NCBI RefSeq assembly: GCF_009755275.1
Contig: NZ_WQLA01000005.1
Location: 1-64,000 of the forward strand
DNA from: Mucilaginibacter aquatilis
GTDB lineage: Bacteria > Bacteroidota > Bacteroidia > Sphingobacteriales > Sphingobacteriaceae
Direction: 5' to 3'
DNA length: 64,000 nucleotides
The notes under the pieces were generated by a model, which had not been told where the DNA came from, searched no databases, and saw nothing but the letters and a program-made list of their open reading frames with translations. The translations under genes were made by a program, and so were the position numbers. Position 1 is the first letter of the stretch. Every line of letters starts with the position of its first letter. Positions 38,035 through 47,279 of the stretch are shown here, piece by piece.

Positions 38035-40167
38035 ATGAAGAACCTCAAAATTATTTTATTTACACTAAGCTGCATGGCGGCGGCTTCCGTAACGCAGGCG
38101 CAGCGTATTAATCGCGAGCAGCTGGTTAAGCGCCATAATGTGGTGGTAAAGACTATCGATTCGTTATCGTCATTATCAGTTGGCAACGGCAAATTTGCCT
38201 ATACGGTTGATGCTACTGGAATGCAAACCTTTCCGCAGAAATACGAGAAAGGTGTACCGCTGGGTACGCAATCGGAATGGGGCTGGCATAGTTTTAAAGA
38301 CACCATGAATTTGAAGCCTGAGGAATCGTTAAGAGAGTATACGCTTAACGGCCGCAAGGTGACCTACATGGTACAACTTAAAACGCCCGAGCGCGGCAAA
38401 CTGGCTTCAGACTGGTTCAGGCAAAATGTGCACCGTTTGCAGTTGGGCAACTTAGGCTTATTGCTAACCAAAAAAGATGGCAGCGAGGCAGGACCTGCGG
38501 ATATTAAAAATATCAATCAAACCCTGAATTTATGGACAGGAGAAATTACCAGTACGTTCAACTTTGATGGTGTGCCGGTTAAAGTAACCACGGTTTCGCA
38601 CCAGCAGCAGGATTTGCTGGCGTTTAATATCCAATCGGATTTAGTGAAGCAAGGCCGCTTAAAAGTGCGGTTGCGCTTCCCGTTCCCAACTAATGAGTGG
38701 GGCGATTACGGCACCAATTACAAAAACCCGGGCAAGCACACATCGTCAATCGTAAAAAACAGTGGGCAAATGGCGGTTATTAAACATCAGTTAGATACCA
38801 ACGCTTACTACACCGAACTGGCCTGGACAGGCGCGGCAGCTGTTAAAAATGTAGCGCCGCACTATTTTGTACTGTCATCAAACGGCGGCAGCAATCTGCA
38901 GTTTAGCTGTTTGTTTAGTAAAACCCAGCAGCGTGCCCTGCCAGCCTTTGCAGCGGTTGATGCAAACAGCATACAGGGTTGGAAAACGTTTTGGATGAGT
39001 GGCGGCGCCATCGATTTTACCGGCAGTACCGATAAACGCGCTAAAGAACTGGAATGCCGTATCATCCTCTCGCAGTACCTAACCAAAATACAGTGCGCAG
39101 GTTCACAGCCTCCGCAGGAAACCGGCTTGACTTACAACAGCTGGTACGGCAAACCTCACCTCGAAATGCATTGGTGGCACGGCATCCATTTTGCCCTTTG
39201 GGGACGTGAGCAGTTGCTGGAAAAAGGCATGAAGTGGTACGATCATGTGTATGAAAACGCTGTAAAAATTGCCAAACGCCAGGGCTACGAAGGTGCCCGC
39301 TGGCAAAAAATGACCGACCCCGATGGTAACGAAAGTCCATCATCGGTTGGTGCATTGTTAATTTGGCAGCAGCCGCATTTTATTTACTTTGCCGAGCTGG
39401 CTTACCGTGCGAACCCCAATGCCAAAACACTTGCCGCTTATAAAAAGAACGTCATGGCCACTGCCGACTTTATGGCATCTTTTCCATATTATGAAAAGGA
39501 TAAAGGCCGCTATATTTTAGGTAAAGGCGTTATACCGGCACAGGAACGTTATAATGCCGAAGATACCTTTAACCCAACCTACGAACTGCAATACTGGTAC
39601 TGGGCGCTACAAACTGCCCAGCAATGGCGAAAACGCCTGGGCATGCAACCGAATAAAAAGTATGATGACGTAATGCAAAAGCTATCGGCCCTGCCACAGG
39701 CCAATGGCGTTTATCTAGCTACCGAAAGCGCCCCCGACTCCTATACCAATCCTAAGTTTAAAACCGACCATCCGTCAGTAATGGGTTCTTTAGGTATGGT
39801 GCCCTACAACAAACGCTTGGATATGGGCGTAATGAACAAAACCTTCGACCTAGTTTGGAACACCTGGGACTGGCAAGACACCTGGGGCTGGGACTTCCCG
39901 ATGGTAGCCATGACGGCTGGCCGTTTAGGTAAGCCAGACAAAGCGGTGGATGCCTTGTTTATGAAAATCCACACCAACATATACCTCGTTAACGGCCACA
40001 ACTACCAGGATGATCGCCTGCGTTTATACCTGCCGGGCAATGGCGGTTTGTTAGCAGCCGTAGCCATGATGTGTGCAGGTTGGGATGGTAGTAAGGGTGA
40101 GAATCCGGGTTTTCCTAAGAATGGGAAGTGGAAAGTAAAGTGGGAAGGTTTGAAGAAAATGCCGTAA
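38035..40167 (+). CDS. Secreted six-hairpin glycosidase-like protein (GH65-like fold)
   Basis: A 710-aa secreted protein with signal peptide (TQAQ end near residue 23). An N-terminal beta-sandwich (about 30-330) is followed by an (alpha/alpha)6 catalytic barrel. The barrel motifs are EMHWWHGIHFALWGREQLL, GARWQKMTDPDGNESP, LLIWQQPHFIYFAEL and GVIPAQERYN; the Glu of the last is the likely general acid, by analogy with GH65-type enzymes. The family has no substrate that I can name. It probably works with the DUF4450 protein upstream; plant or fungal glycans are a reasonable guess. Confidence 0.68.
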   Translation: MKNLKIILFTLSCMAAASVTQAQRINREQLVKRHNVVVKTIDSLSSLSVGNGKFAYTVDATGMQTFPQKYEKGVPLGTQSEWGWHSFKDTMNLKPEESLREYTLNGRKVTYMVQLKTPERGKLASDWFRQNVHRLQLGNLGLLLTKKDGSEAGPADIKNINQTLNLWTGEITSTFNFDGVPVKVTTVSHQQQDLLAFNIQSDLVKQGRLKVRLRFPFPTNEWGDYGTNYKNPGKHTSSIVKNSGQMAVIKHQLDTNAYYTELAWTGAAAVKNVAPHYFVLSSNGGSNLQFSCLFSKTQQRALPAFAAVDANSIQGWKTFWMSGGAIDFTGSTDKRAKELECRIILSQYLTKIQCAGSQPPQETGLTYNSWYGKPHLEMHWWHGIHFALWGREQLLEKGMKWYDHVYENAVKIAKRQGYEGARWQKMTDPDGNESPSSVGALLIWQQPHFIYFAELAYRANPNAKTLAAYKKNVMATADFMASFPYYEKDKGRYILGKGVIPAQERYNAEDTFNPTYELQYWYWALQTAQQWRKRLGMQPNKKYDDVMQKLSALPQANGVYLATESAPDSYTNPKFKTDHPSVMGSLGMVPYNKRLDMGVMNKTFDLVWNTWDWQDTWGWDFPMVAMTAGRLGKPDKAVDALFMKIHTNIYLVNGHNYQDDRLRLYLPGNGGLLAAVAMMCAGWDGSKGENPGFPKNGKWKVKWEGLKKMP

Positions 40168-40223
40168 TCAATTCGTTATGCAACGAATGAAGCAATCTCT
40201 GCGAAGGCACGGCTTTTAGTAGA

Positions 40224-40729
40224 GTTTGCGAACCTGTCGCTTTCCGCTCATTCGCCGCGGAGGCTTTGTACTTTGTCATAGCCACAAAGTACCAAAAGGC
40301 CTATCCACAACGATCCCTGCCCACGCACAAGCCAGCTCCCGGCCGGGCGTTGTGGAAGCCCAGCGCTCTTTTTAACAGTACAAAGCCCCGAAGTTGCGTC
40401 GCAACTTCGGGGCTTTGCTTTTCACTTTCTCTCCCTTGACCTTTCGCCCTTAACCCTTTCAGCTTTTCCCCCTCTTAGTCACATCCCAGCTTCGGGTCGA
40501 AAGCGGGGCAGCACTGATGGCCTGTGCGGCAGGAAAGGGCCTCTTAGATTTTGCCGAAGCTCAAGCCTTAAGAGCGAGCGAAGCAGGGCAAAAGATAAAA
40601 AGCCCGTGGTGCTGCCCAGCTTTGCAGCAAAGGCATGAGCGACAACGAAGCATTGCGGAGGTGACTTGATTTTTGGTTCTTTTTATCAAGAAAAAGAACA
40701 AAGAGCCCCCGCGGCTCAGAAGCGGTAGA
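40224..40729. repeat. Long dispersed repeat, copy B (partner of 33371-33928)
   Basis: The same architecture and orientation as copy A, about 500 bp. The left block (40224-40377) and the right block (about 40484-40729) match copy A; the 100-bp centre is replaced by a perfect 37-bp hairpin (listed separately) and unrelated DNA. Copies A and B bracket the two glycosidase genes as direct repeats about 6.85 kb apart. No gene is seen in this interval (40168-40754). Confidence 0.8.
40381..40417. terminator. Perfect 18-bp-stem hairpin inside repeat copy B
   Basis: CAAAGCCCCGAAGTTGCG (40381-40398), a single T, then its exact reverse complement CGCAACTTCGGGGCTTTG (40400-40417). It lies 214 bp after a plus-strand stop and can act as a terminator for both the upstream glycosidase and the convergent peptidase, though no long T-tract follows. 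It could also be an inverted-repeat insertion within the repeat. Confidence 0.55.
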
Positions 40730-40754
40730 CGCTATGCTTAACCGCTTAAATAAA

Positions 40755-42875
40755 TTATTTAATCTCCACACCCATATTTACAAACATAAACGCCCACTTA
40801 TCCGTCTCCTGACCAATAATTTGCGCGGTTGACCTGCCCGCACCGTGTCCGGCATTCGTTTCAATACGGATTAACGTTGGGGCCGGGCCTTTCTGCATTT
40901 CCTGCAGGCGGGCGGCAAATTTAAAGGAGTGTGCGGGTACCACGCGGTCGTCATGGTCGGCGGTGGTTACCATAGTTGCGGGGTAGCTGGCCGGTTTAAG
41001 GGCATGGTAGGGCGAATATTGGTACAGGTACTTAAACATGCCTTCGCTGTCTTCGGCGGTGCCGTAATCATAAGCCCAGCCTGCGCCGGCGGTAAATTTG
41101 TTATAGCGCAGCATATCCATCACACCAACCGCCGGGAAGGCAACCTGGCACAAATCGGGGCGCTGGGTTATAGTGGCGCCTACCAGCAAACCACCGTTTG
41201 AACCACCTGCAATGGCCAGGTAGTCTTTACTGGTGTATTTGTGGGCTACAAGGTATTCGGCAGCGGCAATAAAATCGTCGAACACATTTTGCTTGCGCAT
41301 TTTAGTGCCGGCTTTGTGCCAGGTTTCGCCGTATTCTCCACCGCCGCGCAGGTTAGGTACGGCGTATATGCCACCCTGCTCAAGCAGTGCAATGTTTGAT
41401 GTGCTGAACGATGGCGTTAAATTCACCCCAAAACCGCCGTAGGCATAAAGCAGCGTTGGGTTTTTACCATTGAGCACTACACCTTTTTTATAGGTAATAA
41501 TCATGGGAACCTTGGTACCATCTTTCGATTTGTAAAATACCTGCTTGCTCTCATACAACTCAGGGTTAAACTGCACGCCCGACTTTTTATACACGTCCGA
41601 CTTACCCGTTTGCACATTGTACTTAAAAATAGTGCTCGGGTATACGTACGAGGTAAAGGTGTAATAAATATCCTTATCCTCCTTTTTAGCACTAAAGCCC
41701 GACGCCGTGCCCACGCCCGGCAGGGTAACCGCATGTTCCAGCTTGCCATCCATGTTATATTGCTGAATCAGCGTGGTAGCATCCTTCAAATAGTGCGCAA
41801 ACAGCTTGCCGCCAGCCGTGCTAACCTCCAGTACGTTGGCCCCTTTGGCTATCAAATTTTTCCACTTACCACTCTGCGGATCGGCCGCATCAACCGTTAC
41901 CAGGCGGTACGTTGGCGCGTATAGGTTGGTATGAATGTATAGCTTGCAGCCCACGTTATCCACCACGTAGTGCACATTATCCATATTGTTAACCACGTTT
42001 ACAATGGCGCTGCCGGGTTTGCTCAGGTCTTGTATGTAAAGTTCGTTACCGGTGGTGGAGTTGGCCGCCGTAATTACCAAAAAGCGTTCATCCTCGGTTA
42101 AGTAGGCGCTAATGTAGCGGCGCGGGGTTTCGGCTCCGCCAAATATGAGCTTGTCTTGCGCTTGCGGGGTACCCAGTTTGTGCCAGTAAAGTTTATGCTG
42201 ATCGGTCATGCCCGATAGCTGACTCCCCTCCTTCGGCTTATCGTAAGTGCTGTAGTAAAAGCCTTCGTTGCCGCGCCAGGCAATGCCCGAAAATTTGACG
42301 TCTTTAAGCGTATCGCCTACGGTTTCCTTGTTTTGCGCGTTAATAACAACGGCATTGGTCCAGTCGCTGCCCCCGCCCGAAAGCTGGTAGCCTGCCAAAC
42401 TGCCGTCTTTACTAAACGATATACCGGCCAGCGAGGTAGTACCATCCTTGCTGAATTTATTCGGGTCTAAAAACACTTCCGGTTCGCCGCCCTCGGTTTG
42501 CCTGTACAATACCGCCTGGGCCTGCAAACCATCATTTTTGTAGAAATACGTATAAGCACCCTCCTTAAATGGCGCGCTGTATTTGGCGTAGTTCCACAGC
42601 GTTTCAAGGCGCTTGCGTATAGTTTCGCGGAAAGGAATTTGACCCAGATAGGCCTGCGTTACCTTGTTTTGTTCCTGCACCCAGGCCTTGGTATCGTCGG
42701 CGCGGTCGTCTTCCAGCCAGCGGTATGGGTCGGACACGGTGGTGTCAAAATAAGTATCGGTAACGTTTCCCTTTTTGGTTTGCGGGTATGGGGCAGGTTT
42801 AATATTCATGCGTTGAGCGTAGGTATGGCCGCAAAACAAGGCAGCCGTAAGTAATAAACAATAGTTTTTAACCAT
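40755..42875 (-). CDS. Secreted prolyl oligopeptidase family (S9) serine peptidase
   Basis: A 706-aa secreted S9A peptidase. A signal peptide (TYAQ end near residue 21) precedes the family opening DPYRWLEDDRADDTKAWV. A seven-bladed propeller fills about 90-430, and the alpha/beta hydrolase domain the rest. The catalytic triad is visible: Ser in GGSNGG, Asp in TTADHDDRVVPAHS and His in TNAGHGAG. It removes short peptides after proline. It is monocistronic and convergent with the glycosidase gene, with repeat copy B between them. Confidence 0.92.
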   Translation of the reverse strand: MVKNYCLLLTAALFCGHTYAQRMNIKPAPYPQTKKGNVTDTYFDTTVSDPYRWLEDDRADDTKAWVQEQNKVTQAYLGQIPFRETIRKRLETLWNYAKYSAPFKEGAYTYFYKNDGLQAQAVLYRQTEGGEPEVFLDPNKFSKDGTTSLAGISFSKDGSLAGYQLSGGGSDWTNAVVINAQNKETVGDTLKDVKFSGIAWRGNEGFYYSTYDKPKEGSQLSGMTDQHKLYWHKLGTPQAQDKLIFGGAETPRRYISAYLTEDERFLVITAANSTTGNELYIQDLSKPGSAIVNVVNNMDNVHYVVDNVGCKLYIHTNLYAPTYRLVTVDAADPQSGKWKNLIAKGANVLEVSTAGGKLFAHYLKDATTLIQQYNMDGKLEHAVTLPGVGTASGFSAKKEDKDIYYTFTSYVYPSTIFKYNVQTGKSDVYKKSGVQFNPELYESKQVFYKSKDGTKVPMIITYKKGVVLNGKNPTLLYAYGGFGVNLTPSFSTSNIALLEQGGIYAVPNLRGGGEYGETWHKAGTKMRKQNVFDDFIAAAEYLVAHKYTSKDYLAIAGGSNGGLLVGATITQRPDLCQVAFPAVGVMDMLRYNKFTAGAGWAYDYGTAEDSEGMFKYLYQYSPYHALKPASYPATMVTTADHDDRVVPAHSFKFAARLQEMQKGPAPTLIRIETNAGHGAGRSTAQIIGQETDKWAFMFVNMGVEIK

Positions 42876-43089
42876 AACAACGGGTTTTTGTTGATGTACA
42901 GATTAAGGCAGGCAGCTAAATAAATGATTTTGAGGGAAGAAAGCAAATGAGCCACCGGTTGCGGGAGGGTGTGAGGCCGGCGGTGTGTAGCGGGCGACCG
43001 GATACCGGGTGCTGGTTTCGAGAGGCGAGGTTGTTTGGAACCGGACTTTTAAGAATTTACAGGACGGGCAGCATAGTTTGCCCCTGGAT

Positions 43090-43209
43090 TTTTATCCTCA
43101 TATGTCATTTTGAACGATAGAGAGAAATCTTGTTCATCATGCGAAGTTAGAATGAGCAGAATAGCTTGTCCTTCCATTTTTATCCTACTTGTCATTTCGA
43201 ACGATAGAG
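43090..43209. repeat. Tandem pair of GTCATTTCGAACGATAGAG-type repeats
   Basis: Two copies of TTTTTATCCT followed by a TGTCATTTTGAACGATAGAG-type sequence lie at 43090-43130 and 43177-43209. An inverted relative (TTTCTCTCTATGGTTCGAAA) is at 44068-44094. Upstream, 43037-43064 resembles the end of the 37.8-kb MITE-like element. Otherwise the interval 42876-43393 has no gene. Confidence 0.6.
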
Positions 43210-43255
43210 TTAATTATGCAAAGTAGGTAGCGTGTAATATACCCACCATGCAATG

Positions 43256-43277
43256 ATGCCAAACTTATTTCAGCACC
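43256..43277 (+). repeat. Short dispersed repeat (AACTTATTTCAGCACC)
   Basis: ATGCCAAACTTATTTCAGCA plus CC, 20 of 22 bases identical to the copy at 43954-43975. Confidence 0.55.
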
Positions 43278-43393
43278 TTTATCCAGGGCGTGGCGCCGGC
43301 CAGGTATTTTGTTAAAAATTAACAAATAGTGCCCCCTGCTTAGCAATATGCCGAAATGTAATTTATAAATTAGCGCTACACAATAACCTTATC

Positions 43394-43876
43394 ATGAACC
43401 AACCTACCTACGGGCAAACCTTAACACCAGTCAATAACATTACCCGCAGGCGTAAATTGCTGCCTTGGTGGGTAATTGGCTTCACCTGGGTGTTTTTGCT
43501 GTTTGGAGTTACTGCGCCTGTTACGCTTATTTTGGGCGTGTTAGGTTATACGTTCCAGCTATCGGCATTGGGCCTGGCAACAAACGAGCCGCTAAGCATT
43601 ACCGGCTTTGCTGTTATGCTTATACTTGCGTTTAAAGGCTGGGTAGCCTACGGTTTATGGACCGAAAAGGAATGGGCCGTACGATGGGCAAAACTCGATG
43701 CCATTTTAAGTGTGGTTATTTGCGTAGCCACCACGCTAACCTCTCTGCTAACACCCGGAAACCTGAACCTCAGGCTCGAGTTTATCCTCATTATTCCGTA
43801 CTATTTTAAAATAAACAACATTCAATACGATTGGGAAAACTTTGAACTGGAAAATAAAATACTGATTGAAGAATAA
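43394..43876 (+). CDS. Hypothetical inner membrane protein
   Basis: A 160-aa protein with about three to four hydrophobic segments: residues 23-50 (WWVIGFTWVFLLFGVTAPV), 65-90 and 105-125. The N-terminus is cytoplasmic-like and basic (ITRRRKLLPW) and the C-terminus acidic. I do not recognise a family. It stands alone between repeat-rich DNA. Confidence 0.6.
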   Translation: MNQPTYGQTLTPVNNITRRRKLLPWWVIGFTWVFLLFGVTAPVTLILGVLGYTFQLSALGLATNEPLSITGFAVMLILAFKGWVAYGLWTEKEWAVRWAKLDAILSVVICVATTLTSLLTPGNLNLRLEFILIIPYYFKINNIQYDWENFELENKILIEE

Positions 43877-43953
43877 ACTGATTGGTTTGCTCATGTTATA
43901 GCTTGCCGAAGTTTGCAAGACAGGCACAACTAAAAACTACCATCTACCGAGCT

Positions 43954-43975
43954 ATGCCGAACTTGTTTCAGCACC
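43954..43975 (+). repeat. Short dispersed repeat (GAACTTGTTTCAGCACC)
   Basis: ATGCCGAACTTGTTTCAGCA plus CC. It is followed at 44013-44094 by a hairpin element (see the next entry). Confidence 0.55.
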
Positions 43976-44012
43976 CCACAGGTAAGTGTCTACCCTGTCA
44001 CCTTATTACGCT

Positions 44013-44094
44013 TGCCATTTTGAAAACGGGAAATCTTTTCAAAGCATTCAGCCTGTCAATTCGAAAAGATTTCTCTCTATGGTTCGAAATGACA
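44013..44094. repeat. Inverted pair of GTCATTTCGAA repeats forming a long imperfect hairpin
   Basis: GAAATCTTTTC (44030-44040) is the exact reverse complement of GAAAAGATTTC (44063-44073). The outer parts, TGCCATTTTGAA (44013 on) and TTCGAAATGACA (to 44094), are near-complementary. The unit is one plus and one minus copy of the repeat seen at 43103 and 43190. The rest of 43877-44285 has no gene. Confidence 0.6.
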
Positions 44095-44285
44095 GCAAGC
44101 AATAGTAGCTCATAACTCCATCAACAATTCACCAAAAGATAATTTGGGCGTTTCCCTCCGGGTCGGGCTATTCGCTGCAAGTCCTCGTTTCGCAATGCTA
44201 CACTGTGGGCTTTCCGCTACTATCCCTAACGCAAACTTCGTCCTAAACCTAATTGAACAGGAATAATGTAGCATTGGATACATAA

Positions 44286-45440
44286 TTAAAGAGAGTTAAA
44301 ATGATTCTGATAAACCATTGATTTTAATTGCTCAAACTGCCCTAACAATAGCTTTTTAATCTCGTCTCTTTGTGTTAATGTTAAATATCCATCAGTTAGT
44401 TCAATAGCAGATGCAAAATTAATTTCGAGCGGAGCCTTATGAGATCTGTCTTTCTGGTATTCATGAAAATTAAAATCCATTTTTACTTTTCCACTTACAT
44501 TTTTCTCCACTAATCTGAATTTGAATGTAGCTTGCATTCGCCAAACAATTAGGTTAGGATAATATTTCTCTTCATCAAGAAAAAAAGTAGTTTCTACCCG
44601 ATTCCCCCGGAATATTAATTCCTCTTTATTATCCATCCACTTTAACTCTTCTGGAAGAGGCATGCTTGTCTCTGGCCGAAATTCAAAAGAAACAACATTT
44701 TCCCCTTCAAATTTTAATGTTTTTGCCTCAGTAGAATTAAAAAGTTTCAAAAAAAACACAATCCGGCCTGTGTTATCAAAGTCATCAAATCTAATACGAT
44801 GCTCTTGTTCCTGCTCATTAATTAGCTTAAGCTCTTTACATCGCTTTTCGAAGAAGGAAACCGACTTATTAACGACGGCTTTTGTTTCATTAGAGGTAAA
44901 AAATCTTTGAAAATTTATTTGATTATCTACGTGCATCAAACTAACGATAGCTTTGAATTGAGACTTATGGTTCACCCAAGACTTATTATAATTACTCCGT
45001 TCTATTGTTATCTCTACTTCTATTTCCTTGTCCTTTACAACAATCTTAGCTTGAGGTCTTCCAACTATTTTATAGTTGTCTCTTAGCAATGCATTTTTGG
45101 GAGTAATTTGTTGAACTAAGTTGGGTAAAAATTCTTTATGAACAAATTCTGTTAAATTTTTAAAGTCGCTATTTAAGTTAATCTTACCAGAACCAGCACT
45201 CTTTAAATTATCTTCTTTAATTGTTTGCCTCTCAACCAATACATCAAACTCGGGAGGAGATAGTAACAAACATGACAAAATAGAAACTGTTTTTTCCTTT
45301 TGTGTCCCAGGAGTAAAAATTCCTCTTTGTCTTAATATAGCTTTTACATCTGCTTCTGAAATATAAGATTGATTAGCAAGATCTCTGATCATTTCTCCGC
45401 TCGGTATAAAAGAATGAGGGTTGACTTTAGTATTGGCCAT
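44286..45440 (-). CDS. GapS4b-like protein (second gene of a putative GAPS4-type defence pair)
   Basis: A 384-aa soluble protein. The opening (HSFIPSGEMIRDLANQSYIS, then EADVKAILRQRGIFTPG) and the SCLLLSPPEFDVLVERQTIKED stretch recall GapS4b of the GAPS4 anti-phage system, described in gamma-mobile-trio elements; this is from memory, without alignment. The rest is predicted beta-rich with no catalytic motif I can name. Its ATG overlaps the upstream stop by one base (TAATG), so translation is coupled to the broken partner gene. The locus is clearly more AT-rich than its surroundings, as expected for transferred DNA. Confidence 0.5.
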   Translation of the reverse strand: MANTKVNPHSFIPSGEMIRDLANQSYISEADVKAILRQRGIFTPGTQKEKTVSILSCLLLSPPEFDVLVERQTIKEDNLKSAGSGKINLNSDFKNLTEFVHKEFLPNLVQQITPKNALLRDNYKIVGRPQAKIVVKDKEIEVEITIERSNYNKSWVNHKSQFKAIVSLMHVDNQINFQRFFTSNETKAVVNKSVSFFEKRCKELKLINEQEQEHRIRFDDFDNTGRIVFFLKLFNSTEAKTLKFEGENVVSFEFRPETSMPLPEELKWMDNKEELIFRGNRVETTFFLDEEKYYPNLIVWRMQATFKFRLVEKNVSGKVKMDFNFHEYQKDRSHKAPLEINFASAIELTDGYLTLTQRDEIKKLLLGQFEQLKSMVYQNHFNSL

Positions 45441-46357
45441 TACTGTATAAGTTTATCATTGTAAGAAAGCACTTTAATTTTTCTTGCTAAATTGCTATCA
45501 CGAAAGTATTCTGTAACCTTTCGAACACTGTTTTCATTGCCATTAATTACAAAATCGGGAAACAAAATATCAATAGCCCCAGCGAATGCTCCTGAAAGTT
45601 TATTAGCCAAGCCGATAAGTTTTTTTAGGTCTTCTTCGTTATAGGCATCTATTGCATATAGTACAATGTTTTCAGATTCTGAGTTAGAATATTTTATGGG
45701 AATTATACTCGAATTGATATACTCTACCGGTAAAATAAATCCACTTTTAGTTTTAATATCTTCTCTATAATTTAATCCAGTTTCAATATAAAGAAATTCC
45801 CAGCCTTTATAATTCTGATCTGCATGATTCAAGATTTTCCAAATAAATTCAGCCTTTCTCAAATCAACCAAATATCCTGCTTCAAATTGGAAATCTTCTA
45901 TCCCTTCAACGTTTGCAGTAGCGGTCTCTTTTAAAAGATCTCTCGACTCTTCGGAAGCCTCATTAGAAAACTATAAAAGAACACCGATTATGCTTTCTGA
46001 CTCAAAAGAATCTTGCATAAACTGTTCACCGATTCCTATCTTCTCGTTTGAACGATTGTAACAGCTACAAATATCCGATAACTCTTTTAGATGGGATTTC
46101 AACTTAGAATTTGGGTATTTTGTATAATCACTTGTTGCCTTTATTGAAACTACAGCATTTACCAATCGCTGCTGTATCAATGGACAAGCATATAATTTTA
46201 GATAGTCAATTCCATGTGTCTCTCTATTTGGATGTTTTAAGGAATCATTACAAGGAATAGATAAGCCTCTTTGGCCATTTATCCATCCAATTCGCTCGAG
46301 AAAGCGATAACCAGCCTCTTCTCCTAACTCTCCGGTTCTTTTAGAAATTTCGCCCAT
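45440..46357 (-). pseudogene. GapS4a-like nuclease-fold gene split by an in-frame TAG
   Basis: Two open segments, 45971-46357 (128 codons) and 45440-45970, are in the same frame and separated only by TAG at 45971-45973. Without it a 305-codon gene is intact. The N-terminal part opens SKRTGELGEEAGYRFLERIG and has THGIDYLKL followed by VVSIK, a PD-(D/E)xK-like Asp51...Ser71-x-Lys73 arrangement as in GapS4a. The second part (from TTG 45871) continues KGWEFLYIETGLNY. A nonsense mutation, a readthrough codon or an assembly error are possible; loss of function is the simplest view. Confidence 0.6.
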
Positions 46358-46460
46358 TATAGGTTTTAGGTTATATTAGCCTCTAAGGTAATTTTTTGAA
46401 TTAAAACTTAGAGTATTTATTGAATTTTCCCTATACACGCACGTCGCGTGTGCTACAAAT

Positions 46461-46586
46461 TCAAACCTTACCCAACACAACCACCACCTGCCCCTGAAAC
46501 AACCTCACCGCCTCAACCACATCATCGCTCAATTGCCCCACCATCAACCCAATATTTGAGCCGCTAACATCTACTGAGGAACATAT
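46461..46586 (-). pseudogene. Possible C-terminal gene remnant
   Basis: A 41-codon open stretch on the minus strand ends at TGA (46461-46463) and reads SNIGLMVGQLSDDVVEAVRL in its middle, with a VVVVLGKV end. It is blocked upstream by TGA at 46587. The GC-rich, valine-rich coding style contrasts with the AT-rich defence locus, suggesting the tail of an older gene cut off by rearrangement. I do not recognise the family. The remaining part of 46358-46778 holds nothing else that I can see. Confidence 0.3.
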
Positions 46587-46778
46587 TCAGCTTGACTACT
46601 GTCAATTTAACGCCGTTCCAAGTAATAGCGCAATCAATATTTCCGGCCTGCATTCCTCATTTGTATATTTAATTGTCAATTAGCTCAAAATAAGCAGATG
46701 GTATATGCTTATTTTGAATATGTGATTCTTATAATATTGCTAAGCTTACAGTAGCCCAATAATTTCTATATTTAAACG

Positions 46779-47207
46779 ATGAAAGCCTTTCTAACTTTAT
46801 TTTTAATAGCCAGTTCTTATATAGCTTGTGGTCAAATGAAAGTGAATAAGGATGCGCAAAGCAAACTTAAGGCATTTATAAAAAAGTCAAAATTTGATGC
46901 CGAACCAGCAACTTCTTTCAATGGCTTATCTCATGCCAATCTTAAACCCCAATTTAATTCGTTGCTAAATGCCGCCCCAAAAGACTTTTTAGTTACTGCA
47001 GTCCATCAGCCCACAGAAGAAAAATTTCAACAAGATATAGGTAAAGGATTATCAAGGTTTAACCCCTTTTACTTGCAGCTTGATTCAGAAGATCAGGATA
47101 GAATATGCGGGTATTTTGAAGAGTTAATGGATTGTGTAGGTTTACAAAGCTCCAATGGAAAACTTAATGAATGGCGTTATGGTTTTAATCCATCAAAAAA
47201 GCAATAA
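46779..47207 (+). CDS. DUF4844 domain secreted protein
   Basis: A 142-aa protein with a signal peptide (SYIACGQ at about residues 13-19; Cys17 could be lipidated). The C-terminal part, LSRFNPFYLQLDSEDQDRIC and YFEELMDCVGLQSSNGKLN, fits the DUF4844 pattern of small secreted proteins. Function is unknown. It stands alone between the GAPS4-like locus and an MBL-fold gene. Confidence 0.6.
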   Translation: MKAFLTLFLIASSYIACGQMKVNKDAQSKLKAFIKKSKFDAEPATSFNGLSHANLKPQFNSLLNAAPKDFLVTAVHQPTEEKFQQDIGKGLSRFNPFYLQLDSEDQDRICGYFEELMDCVGLQSSNGKLNEWRYGFNPSKKQ

Positions 47208-47279
47208 TATTCAACACGTTTGCTAACATCCCCCCTTCTAACAATCTTTTAACAAAACTTGGCGTTATTACCATACCAC

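Noticed and set aside
43882-44115. 77-aa open frame after the membrane protein gene
   Set aside because: It runs straight through two dispersed repeats, and its composition is not protein-like.
44146-44230. Sequence resembling a common Bacteroidota intergenic repeat (TTTCCCTCCGGGTCGGGCTA)
   Set aside because: Only one copy is present in this window, so its repetitive nature cannot be shown here.
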